NCBI GenBank assembly: GCA_035761805.1
Contig: DASTQL010000079.1
Span: 1 to 21,433 of the forward strand
From: DASTQL01 sp035761805
GTDB taxonomy: Bacteria; Actinomycetota; Actinomycetes; Jiangellales; Jiangellaceae
Length of the DNA: 21,433 nucleotides
Direction of reading: 5' to 3'
This document shows positions 7,036 through 14,222 of the stretch, in pieces. Within the stretch, counting starts at the first letter, position 1. Every line of letters starts with the position of its first letter. Under the pieces are notes generated by a model. It saw only the letters and a program-made list of their open reading frames with translations, did not search any database and was not told the DNA's origin. Made by a program: the position numbers and the translations under genes.

Positions 7036-8558
7036 GCACCGCGGGCAACCCGCTCCGCGACCCACGAGACCGCCGGCTCCCGCGCATCGCGCAGCCGTGC
7101 GGGCTGATCATCTTCGGCGTGACCGGCGACCTGGCCCGCAAGAAGCTCATGCCGGCCGTCTACGACCTCGCCAACCGCGGCCTGCTCCCCCCCGGCTTCT
7201 CCCTCGTCGGCTTCGCCCGGCGGGACTGGGCGGACCAGGACTTCGCGGAGGTCGTGCACGACGCCGCACGGGAGCACGCGCGCACGCCGTTCCGGGAGGC
7301 CACGTGGCGGCAGCTGGCCCAGGGCTTCCGGTTCGTGCCCGGCGAGTTCTCCGACGACGAGGCGTTCGACCGCCTCGCCAGGACGGTCAAGGACCTCGAC
7401 GACGTCCAGGGAACCGGCGGCAACCACGCGTTCTACCTGTCCATCCCGCCGTCGTCCTTCCCGGTGGTGTGCAAGCAGCTGGCGCGCTCCGGACTGGCCG
7501 ACCAGGCCGACGGGCAGTGGCGGCGGGTGGTCATCGAGAAGCCGTTCGGCCACGACCTCGCCTCGGCGCGCGAGCTCAACGAGGTGGTCGAGGACATCTT
7601 CCCGCCGGACTCCGTCTTCCGGATCGACCACTACCTCGGCAAGGAGACGGTCCAGAACATCCTCGCGCTGCGCTTCGCCAACCAGCTGTACGAGCCGATC
7701 TGGAACGGCAACTACGTCGACCACGTCCAGATCACCATGGCCGAGGACATCGGGATCGGCGGCCGCGCCGGCTACTACGACGGCATCGGCGCCGCCCGCG
7801 ACGTCATCCAGAACCACCTCCTCCAGCTGCTCGCCCTGGTGGCCATGGAGGAGCCCGTGTCCTTCGACGCCCGTGACCTCCGGGCGGAGAAGGAGAAGGT
7901 GCTCTCCGCCGTCCGGCTCCCTCGCGACCTGGGCAAGCACACCGCCCGGGGCCAGTACGACGGCGGCTGGCAGGGCGGGGTCAAGGTGGTCGGCTACCTG
8001 GAGGAGGACGGCATCCCCCCGGACTCCCGGACGGAGACCTACGCGGCCATCCGGCTGGACATCGACACCCGGCGGTGGGCGCACGTCCCCTTCTACCTCC
8101 GTACGGGCAAGCGCCTTGGTCGCCGGGTGACCGAGGTCGCGGTCGTCTTCAAGCGGGCCCCGCACCTGCCCTTCGAGAGCACGGCGACCGAGGAGTTGGG
8201 CCAGAACGCCCTGGTGGTCCGGGTCCAGCCCGACGAGGGCGTGACGATCCGGTTCGGCTCCAAGGTGCCGGGCACCTCGATGGAGGTCCGGGACGTCACC
8301 ATGGACTTCGGCTACGGACACTCCTTCACCGAGGCCAGCCCCGAGGCCTACGAGCGCCTCCTGCTGGACGTGCTGCTCGGGGACCCACCGCTCTTCCCGC
8401 GGCACGAGGAGGTCGAGCTCTCCTGGCGGATCCTCGACCCGATCGAGCACTTCTGGGCCAAGCACGGCAAGCCGGAGCCGTACGCCGCAGGAGGCTGGGG
8501 GCCGGCCTCCGCCGAGGAGATGCTCGGCCGCGACGGCCGGCACTGGAGGCGTCCGTGA
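7032..8558 (+). CDS. zwf: Glucose-6-phosphate 1-dehydrogenase
   Basis: Oxidises glucose-6-phosphate to 6-phosphogluconolactone with reduction of NADP+, the committed step of the oxidative pentose phosphate pathway. The protein is 508 residues, the normal length. Residues 29-36 (GVTGDLAR) form the dinucleotide-binding fingerprint, EKPFGHDL is conserved, and the active-site signature RIDHYLGKE spans about 197-205 with H200 and K204 as the substrate-binding positions. Family blocks GIGAARDVIQNHLLQ and FYLRTGKRL follow. The GTG start shares four bases with the pgi stop and its own stop overlaps opcA, so translation is probably coupled. Pairing with OpcA next door matches the actinobacterial Zwf-OpcA complex. 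Confidence 0.97.
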   Translation: MSTAGNPLRDPRDRRLPRIAQPCGLIIFGVTGDLARKKLMPAVYDLANRGLLPPGFSLVGFARRDWADQDFAEVVHDAAREHARTPFREATWRQLAQGFRFVPGEFSDDEAFDRLARTVKDLDDVQGTGGNHAFYLSIPPSSFPVVCKQLARSGLADQADGQWRRVVIEKPFGHDLASARELNEVVEDIFPPDSVFRIDHYLGKETVQNILALRFANQLYEPIWNGNYVDHVQITMAEDIGIGGRAGYYDGIGAARDVIQNHLLQLLALVAMEEPVSFDARDLRAEKEKVLSAVRLPRDLGKHTARGQYDGGWQGGVKVVGYLEEDGIPPDSRTETYAAIRLDIDTRRWAHVPFYLRTGKRLGRRVTEVAVVFKRAPHLPFESTATEELGQNALVVRVQPDEGVTIRFGSKVPGTSMEVRDVTMDFGYGHSFTEASPEAYERLLLDVLLGDPPLFPRHEEVELSWRILDPIEHFWAKHGKPEPYAAGGWGPASAEEMLGRDGRHWRRP

Positions 8559-9511
8559 TCATCGACATGCCCTCCACGACCGCAAACGCGGTCGGCAAGC
8601 GCCTGGTAGACCTGCGCGACCTCCACGGCGCCGTGGCGCTCGGCCGGGTGCTGACCCTGGTCATCGTCACCGACGAGCAGCACGCCGAGTCGGCCATCGA
8701 GTCGGCCAACCATGCCAGCCACGAGCACCCCTGCCGGATCGTCGCGGTGGTGCGTGGGACCGGGCGCGGGTCGGCCCGGCTCGACGCGCAGATCCGGGTC
8801 GGCGGCGACGCGGGGGCGAGCGAGGTCGTGATCCACCGCCTCTTCGGTCCGCTGACCGGCCATCCAGAGAGCGTGGTCATGCCGCTCCTGCTGCCGGACG
8901 CGCCGGTCGTCGCGTGGTGGCCCGGCGAGGCTCCCGAGCACCCGGCCGACGACCCCGTGGGGCGACTCGCCCAGCGCCGCATCACCGACGCGGCGGCCTG
9001 CGCGCGGCCGATCCAGGCGATCGCCGACCGGGCCGGCACCTACACCGCCGGGGACACCGACCTGGCCTGGACCCGGATCACGCTCTGGCGTGGCGTCGTC
9101 GCGGCCGCGGTCGAGCAGGGTCGCCGCGAGAAGGTGACCGGGATTCGCGTGGTCGGCGCACCCGACAGCCCCAGCGCCGACCTGCTCGCCGCATGGCTGA
9201 TACGTGCGCTGCGCGCACCCACGACCCGGGTGCGCAACAGTGGCGTCGACGGCCTCGTGAGCGTGCGGCTGGACCGCACGTCCGGGCCGCTCGAGGTGGA
9301 CCGGCCGGACGAGGAGAATGCCGTGCTACGCGTTCCCGGGAGCCCGGAGCGCAAGGTCGCCCTGCCCAAGCGCCTGGACCGGGACTGCCTGGCCGAGGAG
9401 CTGCGCCGGCTCGACCCGGACGAGGTCTACGGTGAGGTCCTCACCAAGGGGCTGGCGTTGCTCCGCGAGAAGGGCCGGACGAGCCGCACCCGACGGAAGG
9501 TGGGCGCATGA
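8555..9511 (+). CDS. opcA: Glucose-6-phosphate dehydrogenase assembly protein OpcA
   Basis: A non-catalytic partner of glucose-6-phosphate dehydrogenase in cyanobacteria and actinobacteria, where it promotes assembly and activity of the enzyme. The 318-residue protein starts at GTG and begins MIIDMPSTT with the conserved GAVALGRVLTLVIVT block at about 25-39. Later family blocks are HPCRIVAVVRG, EVVIHRLFGPL, LLLPDAPVVAWWPG and DLAWTRITLWR. The strongly basic end RTSRTRRKVGA is typical of a flexible tail. It overlaps zwf by four bases at its start and pgl by four at its end, which supports production in fixed ratio with Zwf. Confidence 0.95.
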   Translation: MIIDMPSTTANAVGKRLVDLRDLHGAVALGRVLTLVIVTDEQHAESAIESANHASHEHPCRIVAVVRGTGRGSARLDAQIRVGGDAGASEVVIHRLFGPLTGHPESVVMPLLLPDAPVVAWWPGEAPEHPADDPVGRLAQRRITDAAACARPIQAIADRAGTYTAGDTDLAWTRITLWRGVVAAAVEQGRREKVTGIRVVGAPDSPSADLLAAWLIRALRAPTTRVRNSGVDGLVSVRLDRTSGPLEVDRPDEENAVLRVPGSPERKVALPKRLDRDCLAEELRRLDPDEVYGEVLTKGLALLREKGRTSRTRRKVGA

Positions 9512-10287
9512 CCGGGCCGGTGCTGGTCGTCCACCACGACGCCGACGTGCTGGCGCAGGCAGTGGCGGCGCGCCTGGTGACCCGGCTCGTCGACGTGCAG
9601 GCGGCCACCGAGAGCGCCTCCCTCGTACTCACCGGAGGCCGGGTCGGGATCGCGGTCCTGGAAGCGCTCGCGACGTCACCGGCGCGCAGCGCCGTCGACT
9701 GGGGAGAGCTCGACGTCTGGTGGGGCGACGAGCGCTTCCTGCCGTCCGGCGACCCCGAGCGCAACGAGACCCAGGCCCGCGAGGCGCTCCTCGACCGCGT
9801 GCCGGTCGACCCGGCGCGGGTGCATCCGATGCCGGCCAGCGACGGCCCGGACGGCGACGACGCGGAAGCCGCGGCCGCTCGCTACGCGGCCGAGCTCGCC
9901 GCGGCGGCCCGGCCCGAGGACCACGGGCCGGTCCCCCGCTTCGACGTGCTGCTGCTCGGGGTCGGGCCCGACGCCCACGTGGCCTCGCTGTTCCCGGACC
10001 AGCCCGCCGTCTACGACACCCGGCCGGTCGTGGGGGTGCACGGCGCGCCGAAGCCGCCGCCGACGCGGATCTCGCTCACCCTGCCGTCGATCCGGGCGGC
10101 CACCGAGGTGTGGTTCGTCGTGGCCGGCGAGGACAAGGCCCCTGCCGTACGGATGGCGCTGTCCGGTGCCGGCGAGCTGCAGGTCCCCGCCGCTGGGGCG
10201 TACGGCTCCGCCCGGACGCTGTGGCTGCTCGACCGGGCGGCGGCGTCCCGGGTCCCACGCGCGATGGAGCGGCTGGCCTCCCCTTGA
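9508..10287 (+). CDS. pgl: 6-phosphogluconolactonase
   Basis: Hydrolyses 6-phosphogluconolactone, the product of Zwf, to 6-phosphogluconate. The 259-residue protein has the expected blocks LTGG (41-44), WWGDERFLP (71-79) and LLGVGPDAHVASLFP (about 149-163), then a C-terminal stretch with GEDKAPAVRMAL. The usual GxDGH motif reads GPDAH here (D155, A156, H157): Asp and His are kept but the Gly between them is Ala. The ATG overlaps the opcA stop, and a GGAAGG ribosome binding site lies upstream inside opcA. It is the last gene of the operon. The next step, 6-phosphogluconate dehydrogenase, is not in the window. Confidence 0.94.
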   Translation: MTGPVLVVHHDADVLAQAVAARLVTRLVDVQAATESASLVLTGGRVGIAVLEALATSPARSAVDWGELDVWWGDERFLPSGDPERNETQAREALLDRVPVDPARVHPMPASDGPDGDDAEAAAARYAAELAAAARPEDHGPVPRFDVLLLGVGPDAHVASLFPDQPAVYDTRPVVGVHGAPKPPPTRISLTLPSIRAATEVWFVVAGEDKAPAVRMALSGAGELQVPAAGAYGSARTLWLLDRAAASRVPRAMERLASP

Positions 10288-10294
10288 GGGTCTC

Positions 10295-10315
10295 GCCCGC
10301 CGGAACCGGCCGGGC
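10295..10315. terminator. Hairpin at the convergent pgl/rbpA junction
   Basis: GCCCGCCGG (10295-10303) pairs with CCGGCCGGGC (10306-10315) with one bulged C, in the 28 bases between the stop codons of two convergent genes. A GC-rich stem in such a place is a likely bidirectional terminator. There is no T-run and the loop is tiny, so termination strength is uncertain. Confidence 0.5.
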
Positions 10316-10660
10316 TCAGGACTCGCCGCGCCGCCGGCGCAGGCTGGCCAGGGCCTCGTCCAGGATCGCCTCGCCGTCGGAGTCGGTGCGCCGCTCCTTC
10401 ACGTATGCGAGGTGTGTCTTGTACGGCTCGTTGCGCGGCGCGGGTGGGGGGTTGGTCTCGTCCTGGCTGGCCGGCAGGCCGCACCGCGGGCAGTCCCAGG
10501 CGTCGGGGATGACCGCGTCGGCGGCGAAGCTCGGCCGGGTCTCGTGGCCGTGGGCACACCAGAAGGACACGAACTGACGTGCGGCGGCCTCGCCACGCTC
10601 GGCCTCGCCCATCGGGCCGGCGCCGACACGACTGCCGCGGATCGCGTTGCCACTGGCCAC
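10316..10660 (-). CDS. rbpA: RNA polymerase-binding protein RbpA
   Basis: An actinobacteria-specific transcription factor that binds RNA polymerase and group I/II sigma factors, stabilises promoter complexes and affects rifampicin tolerance. The 114-residue protein has the expected order: a short basic N-terminal tail, a zinc-binding core with C35, H39, C57 and C60 (FWCAHGHETRPSFA ... WDCPRCG), a basic linker, and a C-terminal sigma-interacting helix (about 80-110, SDGEAILDEALASLRRRR). The start is GTG at 10658-10660, with GAGGAGG about ten bases upstream. It lies 41 bases downstream of secG on the same strand and could be read from secG or from a promoter in that gap. The known sigma-R promoter of Streptomyces rbpA (GGAAT-type) is not visible here. 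Confidence 0.96.
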   Translation of the reverse strand: MASGNAIRGSRVGAGPMGEAERGEAAARQFVSFWCAHGHETRPSFAADAVIPDAWDCPRCGLPASQDETNPPPAPRNEPYKTHLAYVKERRTDSDGEAILDEALASLRRRRGES

Positions 10661-10701
10661 GGGTCAGGTCCCTCCTCGGGATTGGCTCGGGTCGTTGCGG
10701 T

Positions 10702-10938
10702 CTAGACCGCGGTCTTGGCCAGCAGGCCCAGCGCGACGATGCACGCCGCCCAGATGATCGCGACGGCGATGGTGAGGCGGTCGAGGTTGCGCTCGGCGAT
10801 CGAGGAACCACCGAGCGAGGACGACATGCCGCCGCCGAACAGGTCGGACAGGCCCCCACCCTTGCCCTTGTGCAGCAGCACCAGCAGCACGAGCCCCACG
10901 CTCGTGATGATGAGCAGGATGGAGAAGATGAGCTCCAT
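10702..10938 (-). CDS. secG: Preprotein translocase subunit SecG
   Basis: A small inner-membrane subunit of the SecYEG channel. The 78-residue protein has the SecG pattern: a first helix (about 2-22, IFSILLIITSVGLVLLVLL), a conserved cytoplasmic loop with HKGKGGGLSDLFGGG and SSSLGGSSIAERNLDR, and a second helix (about 54-74). The ATG at 10936-10938 follows a GGAAGGA sequence. A secG next to tpiA is usual in actinobacteria and many other bacteria. The spacing from tpiA is 98 bases and contains a hairpin and a possible promoter. Confidence 0.95.
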   Translation of the reverse strand: MELIFSILLIITSVGLVLLVLLHKGKGGGLSDLFGGGMSSSLGGSSIAERNLDRLTIAVAIIWAACIVALGLLAKTAV

Positions 10939-10955
10939 GTCGTCGTTGCGTCCTT

Positions 10956-10986
10956 CCTGGTCCGCCCCGCGCGGGTCCGGACCAGG
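10956..10986 (-). promoter_or_regulatory. Hairpin directly before the secG ribosome binding site
   Basis: CCTGGTCCG (10956-10964) is an exact reverse complement of 10978-10986, and a further five-base inner stem (10966-10970 with 10971-10975) stacks inside. On the minus strand the stem ends immediately before the GGAAGGA that precedes secG. There is no T-run. It may terminate or slow read-through from tpiA, or influence secG translation. A TACCCT hexamer (10984-10989, minus) overlaps its outer edge and could be a -10 box for secG. Confidence 0.4.
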
Positions 10987-11036
10987 GTAACCCGCGGTCC
11001 GGCCCGCTCACGTACGCACCCCGTGGCGGGCGGGGC

Positions 11037-11813
11037 TCAGCCGAGCCGGTAGCGGCAGATCGCGGCGAAGCCCTCGGCGTCCAGGCTGGCCCCGCCCACG
11101 AGGGCGCCGTCGACGTCCGGGCCGGCCATGATGCCGGCGGTGTTGTCGGGCTTGACCGACCCGCCGTACAGGACCCGGGCCTCGTCCGCGAGCGGCGGCG
11201 AGTAGAGCTCGGCGAGGCGGGCGCGGATCGCCGCGCACATCTCCTGGGCGTCCTCCGGCGTGGCCGTGAGACCGGTCCCGATCGCCCAGACGGGCTCGTA
11301 CGCGATGACGACGGACCCGACCTGCTCCGCCGTCCGGCCGTCGAGCGCCCCGTCGAGCTGGGCCAGGGTGTGGGCGACGTGGCCGCCGGCCTCGCGGACG
11401 TCCCGCTCCTCGCCGATGCACAGGATGGGGACTACCTCGTGGCGGAGCGCCTGGGCCACCTTGGCGTTGACCAGCGCATCGTCCTCGCCGTGGTGCTGGC
11501 GGCGCTCGGAGTGGCCGACCGTGACGTAGGTGCAGCCGAGCTTGGCCAGCATCGCCCCGGAGATCTCACCGGTGTAGGCGCCGGACTCGTGCGCGGACAG
11601 GTCCTGGGCGCCGTAGGCGATCCGCAACCGGTCGCCGTCGACCAGGGTCTGCACGGACCGGATCGCGGTGAACGGCGGCAGGACCGCGACGTCGACCGCG
11701 TCGTAGTCCTCGTCGTCGAGCGAGAAGGCGAGCTTCTGGACCAGCGCGATGGCCTCGAGGTGGTTGAGGTTCATCTTCCAGTTGCCCGCCATGAGCGGGG
11801 TGCGGGTGGCCAT
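11037..11813 (-). CDS. tpiA: Triosephosphate isomerase
   Basis: Interconverts dihydroxyacetone phosphate and glyceraldehyde-3-phosphate in glycolysis. The 258-residue TIM-barrel protein keeps the catalytic residues: N11 and K13 in AGNWKMN, H101 in VGHSERR, and E173 in AYEPVWAIGTG, followed by the phosphate-binding loop LYGGSVKPDN and a second glycine-rich loop (ALVGGASL). The ATG shares one base with the pgk stop, so the two genes are probably translationally coupled. It is the third gene of the gap-pgk-tpiA run. Confidence 0.98.
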   Translation of the reverse strand: MATRTPLMAGNWKMNLNHLEAIALVQKLAFSLDDEDYDAVDVAVLPPFTAIRSVQTLVDGDRLRIAYGAQDLSAHESGAYTGEISGAMLAKLGCTYVTVGHSERRQHHGEDDALVNAKVAQALRHEVVPILCIGEERDVREAGGHVAHTLAQLDGALDGRTAEQVGSVVIAYEPVWAIGTGLTATPEDAQEMCAAIRARLAELYSPPLADEARVLYGGSVKPDNTAGIMAGPDVDGALVGGASLDAEGFAAICRYRLG

Positions 11814-13003
11814 CAGTCCTCCAGGACGGCGAGACCGGGGAGCGTCTTGCCCTCGAGCAGCTCGAGGCTCGCGCCACCGCCGGTGGAGATGTGGGTGAAG
11901 GTGCTCTCGTCGAGACCCAGGACCCGGACCGCCGCGGCCGAGTCACCGCCACCGACCACGCTGGTGCCGTCGACGGCCGCCACGGCCTCGGCGATCCGGC
12001 GGGTCCCTTCGGCGAAGGGCGCGACCTCGAAGACGCCCATCGGGCCGTTCCACACGACCGTGCGGGCGTCGGCCAGGCGCTCGCGGAAGAGATCGACCGT
12101 ACGGGGGCCGATGTCCAGGCCCTTCTGGTCGGCGGGGATCGCGTCCGCCGGCACGACCGAGGTCTCGGCGTCCTCGGTGACGTCGGCGGCGACGACCACG
12201 TCGACGGGGAGGGCGATCTCGACGCCGTCATCAGTGGCGCGGTCGAGGAAGCCGCGGACGGTGTCGACCTGGTCGGCCTCCAGCAGCGAGCCGCCGACCT
12301 CGTGGCCCTGCGCCTTGAGGAAGGTGAAGCACATGCCGCCGCCGATGAGCAGCCTGTCCACCCTGCCGAGCAGGTTGTCGATGACGCCGAGCTTGTCGCT
12401 CACCTTCGAGCCGCCGAGCACGACCACGTACGGCCGCTCGGGGTCGCGGAGCACCTTGCCGAAGGCGGAGACCTCGGCCAGCACGAGGAGCCCGGCGGCG
12501 TGCGGCAGCCGCTCGGCGACGTCGGTGACGGAGGCCTGGGCCCGGTGCACGACGCCGAAGCCGTCGGAGACGTAGGCGTCGGCCAGCTCGGCGAGCTGGT
12601 CGGCGAAGGAACCCCGTTCGGCCTCGTCCTTGCTCGCCTCGCCGGGGTTGAAGCGGAGGTTCTCCAGGAGGAGCACGTCGCCGTCGGCCAGGGCGGCCAC
12701 CCTGGCCTTGGCATCCTCGCCCACCGAGTCGGAGGCGAAGCCGACCTCGGCGCCGAGGAGCTCGCCCAGCCGGCGAGCGACGGGTGCCAGCGAGTATCTC
12801 GGGTCGGGCGCTCCCTTGGGGCGGCCGAGGTGGGCGCAGACGATGACGCGGGCCCCCATGTCGCGCAGCGCCTGGATCGTCGGGACGCTCGCGCGCACCC
12901 GCCCGTCGTCGGTGATCGTCTCGCCGTCCAGCGGGACGTTGAGGTCTGAGCGGACCAGGACGCGGCGCCCGCGCAGGTCCCCGAGGTCCTCGATGGTCTT
13001 CAC
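11813..13003 (-). CDS. pgk: Phosphoglycerate kinase
   Basis: Transfers phosphate from 1,3-bisphosphoglycerate to ADP, the first ATP-yielding step of lower glycolysis. The 396-residue protein is of standard length. The N-terminal domain has RSDLNVPLD (18-26), HLGRPKG and LLLENLRFNPGE for substrate binding. The C-terminal nucleotide domain has VLGGSKVSDKLGV, WNGPMGVFE and GGGDSAAAV. The GTG start at 13001-13003 follows a GGAGGGG ribosome binding site. It lies 77 bases after gap, separated by a strong hairpin, and its stop overlaps tpiA. Confidence 0.98.
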   Translation of the reverse strand: MKTIEDLGDLRGRRVLVRSDLNVPLDGETITDDGRVRASVPTIQALRDMGARVIVCAHLGRPKGAPDPRYSLAPVARRLGELLGAEVGFASDSVGEDAKARVAALADGDVLLLENLRFNPGEASKDEAERGSFADQLAELADAYVSDGFGVVHRAQASVTDVAERLPHAAGLLVLAEVSAFGKVLRDPERPYVVVLGGSKVSDKLGVIDNLLGRVDRLLIGGGMCFTFLKAQGHEVGGSLLEADQVDTVRGFLDRATDDGVEIALPVDVVVAADVTEDAETSVVPADAIPADQKGLDIGPRTVDLFRERLADARTVVWNGPMGVFEVAPFAEGTRRIAEAVAAVDGTSVVGGGDSAAAVRVLGLDESTFTHISTGGGASLELLEGKTLPGLAVLED

Positions 13004-13028
13004 GGTGCGGGTCTCCCCTCCTCACAGC

Positions 13029-13065
13029 GTCCGAGGAACCGTGCGCGTGGCACGGTTCCCCGGAC
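13029..13065 (-). promoter_or_regulatory. Strong intercistronic hairpin between gap and pgk
   Basis: Bases 13029-13043 and 13051-13065 form a 15-base-pair stem (14 Watson-Crick pairs and one G-U in the minus-strand RNA) with a 7-base loop (13044-13050). It lies in the 77-base gap between the gap stop and the pgk start. No T-run follows, and the pgk ribosome binding site comes about ten bases after the stem. This looks more like an attenuator or a processing/stability element that sets the gap:pgk ratio than like a full terminator. Confidence 0.55.
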
Positions 13066-13080
13066 GGCGGACGTGCTCGG

Positions 13081-14085
13081 TCAGAGGCCGGTGCCCACGA
13101 GGACGGTGAGGTCGACCAGGCGGCAGGAGTAGCCCCACTCGTTGTCGTACCAGCCGAGCACCTTGGCGGTGTCGCCGATGGCGTTGGTCAGCTGGGAGTC
13201 GAAGATGCAGGAGGCCGGCGACGTGATGATGTCGGCGGAGACGATCGGGTCCTCGGTGTACTCGAGGAGGCCCTTGAGCGGACCCTCGGCGGCGGCCTTG
13301 ACGGCCGCGTTGATCTCGTCCTTGGTGACCTCGCGGGAGAGCTTGACGGAGAGGTCGGTGGCGGAGCCGGTGGGCACGGGGACCCGCAGGGCGTAGCCGT
13401 CGAGCTTGCCCTTGAGCTCGGGGAGGACCAGGCCGATCGCCTTGGCGGCGCCGGTGGTGGTCGGGATGATGCTGAGCGCGGCGGCGCGGGCCCGGCGCAG
13501 GTCCTTGTGCGGGAAGTCGAGGATCGGCTGGTCGTTGGTGTAGGCGTGGACGGTCGTCATCAGGCCCGACACGATGCCGAACTCCTCGTGGATGACCTTG
13601 GCCATCGGCCCGAGGCAGTTGGTCGTGCACGAGGCGTTGGAGATGATCGTGTGGGCGGCCGGGTCGTAGTCGTCCTCGTTGACGCCGAGCACGACCGTGA
13701 AGTCCTCGCCCTTGGCCGGCGCGGAGATGATGACCTTCTTGGCGCCTGCGTCGACGTGCTTGCGGGCGTCCTCGGCCTTGGTGAAGATCCCGGTCGACTC
13801 GATGACGACGTCGGCGCCCAGGTCCTTCCACGGCAGGGCGGCCGGGTCGCGCTCGGCCATCGCCTTGCTCGTGCGGCCGCCGACGCTGATGGAGGTCTCG
13901 TCGTAGCTGACGTCCTCGTCGAGGCGCCGCAGGATCGAGTCGTACTTGAGCAGGTGGGCCAGGGTCTTGTTGTCGGTGAGGTCGTTGACGCCGACGACCT
14001 CGATGTCGGCGCCCTGCGCGAGGACCGCGCGGTAGAAGTTACGGCCGATCCGGCCGAAGCCGTTGATGCCTACGCGGATGGTCAC
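13081..14085 (-). CDS. gap: Glyceraldehyde-3-phosphate dehydrogenase, type I
   Basis: Oxidises and phosphorylates glyceraldehyde-3-phosphate to 1,3-bisphosphoglycerate with NAD+. The 334-residue protein begins with the Rossmann fingerprint VGINGFGRIGRNFYR. An Asp after the second strand (VNDLTD, D35) indicates NAD rather than NADP preference. The catalytic Cys is residue 153 in SNASCTTNCLGP, followed by the conserved TTVHAYTNDQ and later WYDNEWGYSCR. The start is GTG at 14083-14085 with GAAGGAG about eight bases upstream. A 137-base gap to whiA contains a candidate promoter, so gap probably heads its own transcript with pgk and tpiA. Confidence 0.98.
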   Translation of the reverse strand: MTIRVGINGFGRIGRNFYRAVLAQGADIEVVGVNDLTDNKTLAHLLKYDSILRRLDEDVSYDETSISVGGRTSKAMAERDPAALPWKDLGADVVIESTGIFTKAEDARKHVDAGAKKVIISAPAKGEDFTVVLGVNEDDYDPAAHTIISNASCTTNCLGPMAKVIHEEFGIVSGLMTTVHAYTNDQPILDFPHKDLRRARAAALSIIPTTTGAAKAIGLVLPELKGKLDGYALRVPVPTGSATDLSVKLSREVTKDEINAAVKAAAEGPLKGLLEYTEDPIVSADIITSPASCIFDSQLTNAIGDTAKVLGWYDNEWGYSCRLVDLTVLVGTGL

Positions 14086-14162
14086 GGATGCAGCTCCTTC
14101 GTCACGACGAGATGCTCACGACTCGACGGGCACGTCTGCCGTCGGTGTACCCGCTGCGACTG

Positions 14163-14168
14163 ACCCTA
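14163..14168 (-). promoter_or_regulatory. Candidate -10 box for gap
   Basis: On the minus strand TAGGGT fits TANNNT. A start near 14156 would give a leader of about 70 bases ahead of the gap GTG. The -35 region is not recognisable. The rest of the whiA-gap gap holds only a weak 5-bp stem (14208-14221) just after the whiA stop. Confidence 0.35.
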
Positions 14169-14222
14169 GGCCATAGCACCCGGTACGCCACAGGGGCCGA
14201 ACGACCCCCGGACAGGTCCGGC

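Noticed and set aside
6783..8543. A minus-strand open frame of about 590 codons opposite zwf and the end of pgi
   Set aside because: Antisense shadow of genes that carry clear active-site motifs; composition is typical of frame shadows.
10316..10660. Possibility that the Cys/His protein is a separate zinc-ribbon regulator
   Set aside because: Length, the C-H-C-C spacing, the basic N-terminus and the C-terminal sigma-binding helix all match RbpA.
10697..10710. Perfect 14-base palindrome GCGGTCTAGACCGC at the end of secG
   Set aside because: Half of it is the final codons and stop of secG. It is short, has no loop and no promoter around it, so chance is likely in GC-rich DNA.
14208..14221. 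Small CCGGA/TCCGG stem after whiA
   Set aside because: Only five base pairs and no T-run; too weak to call a terminator.
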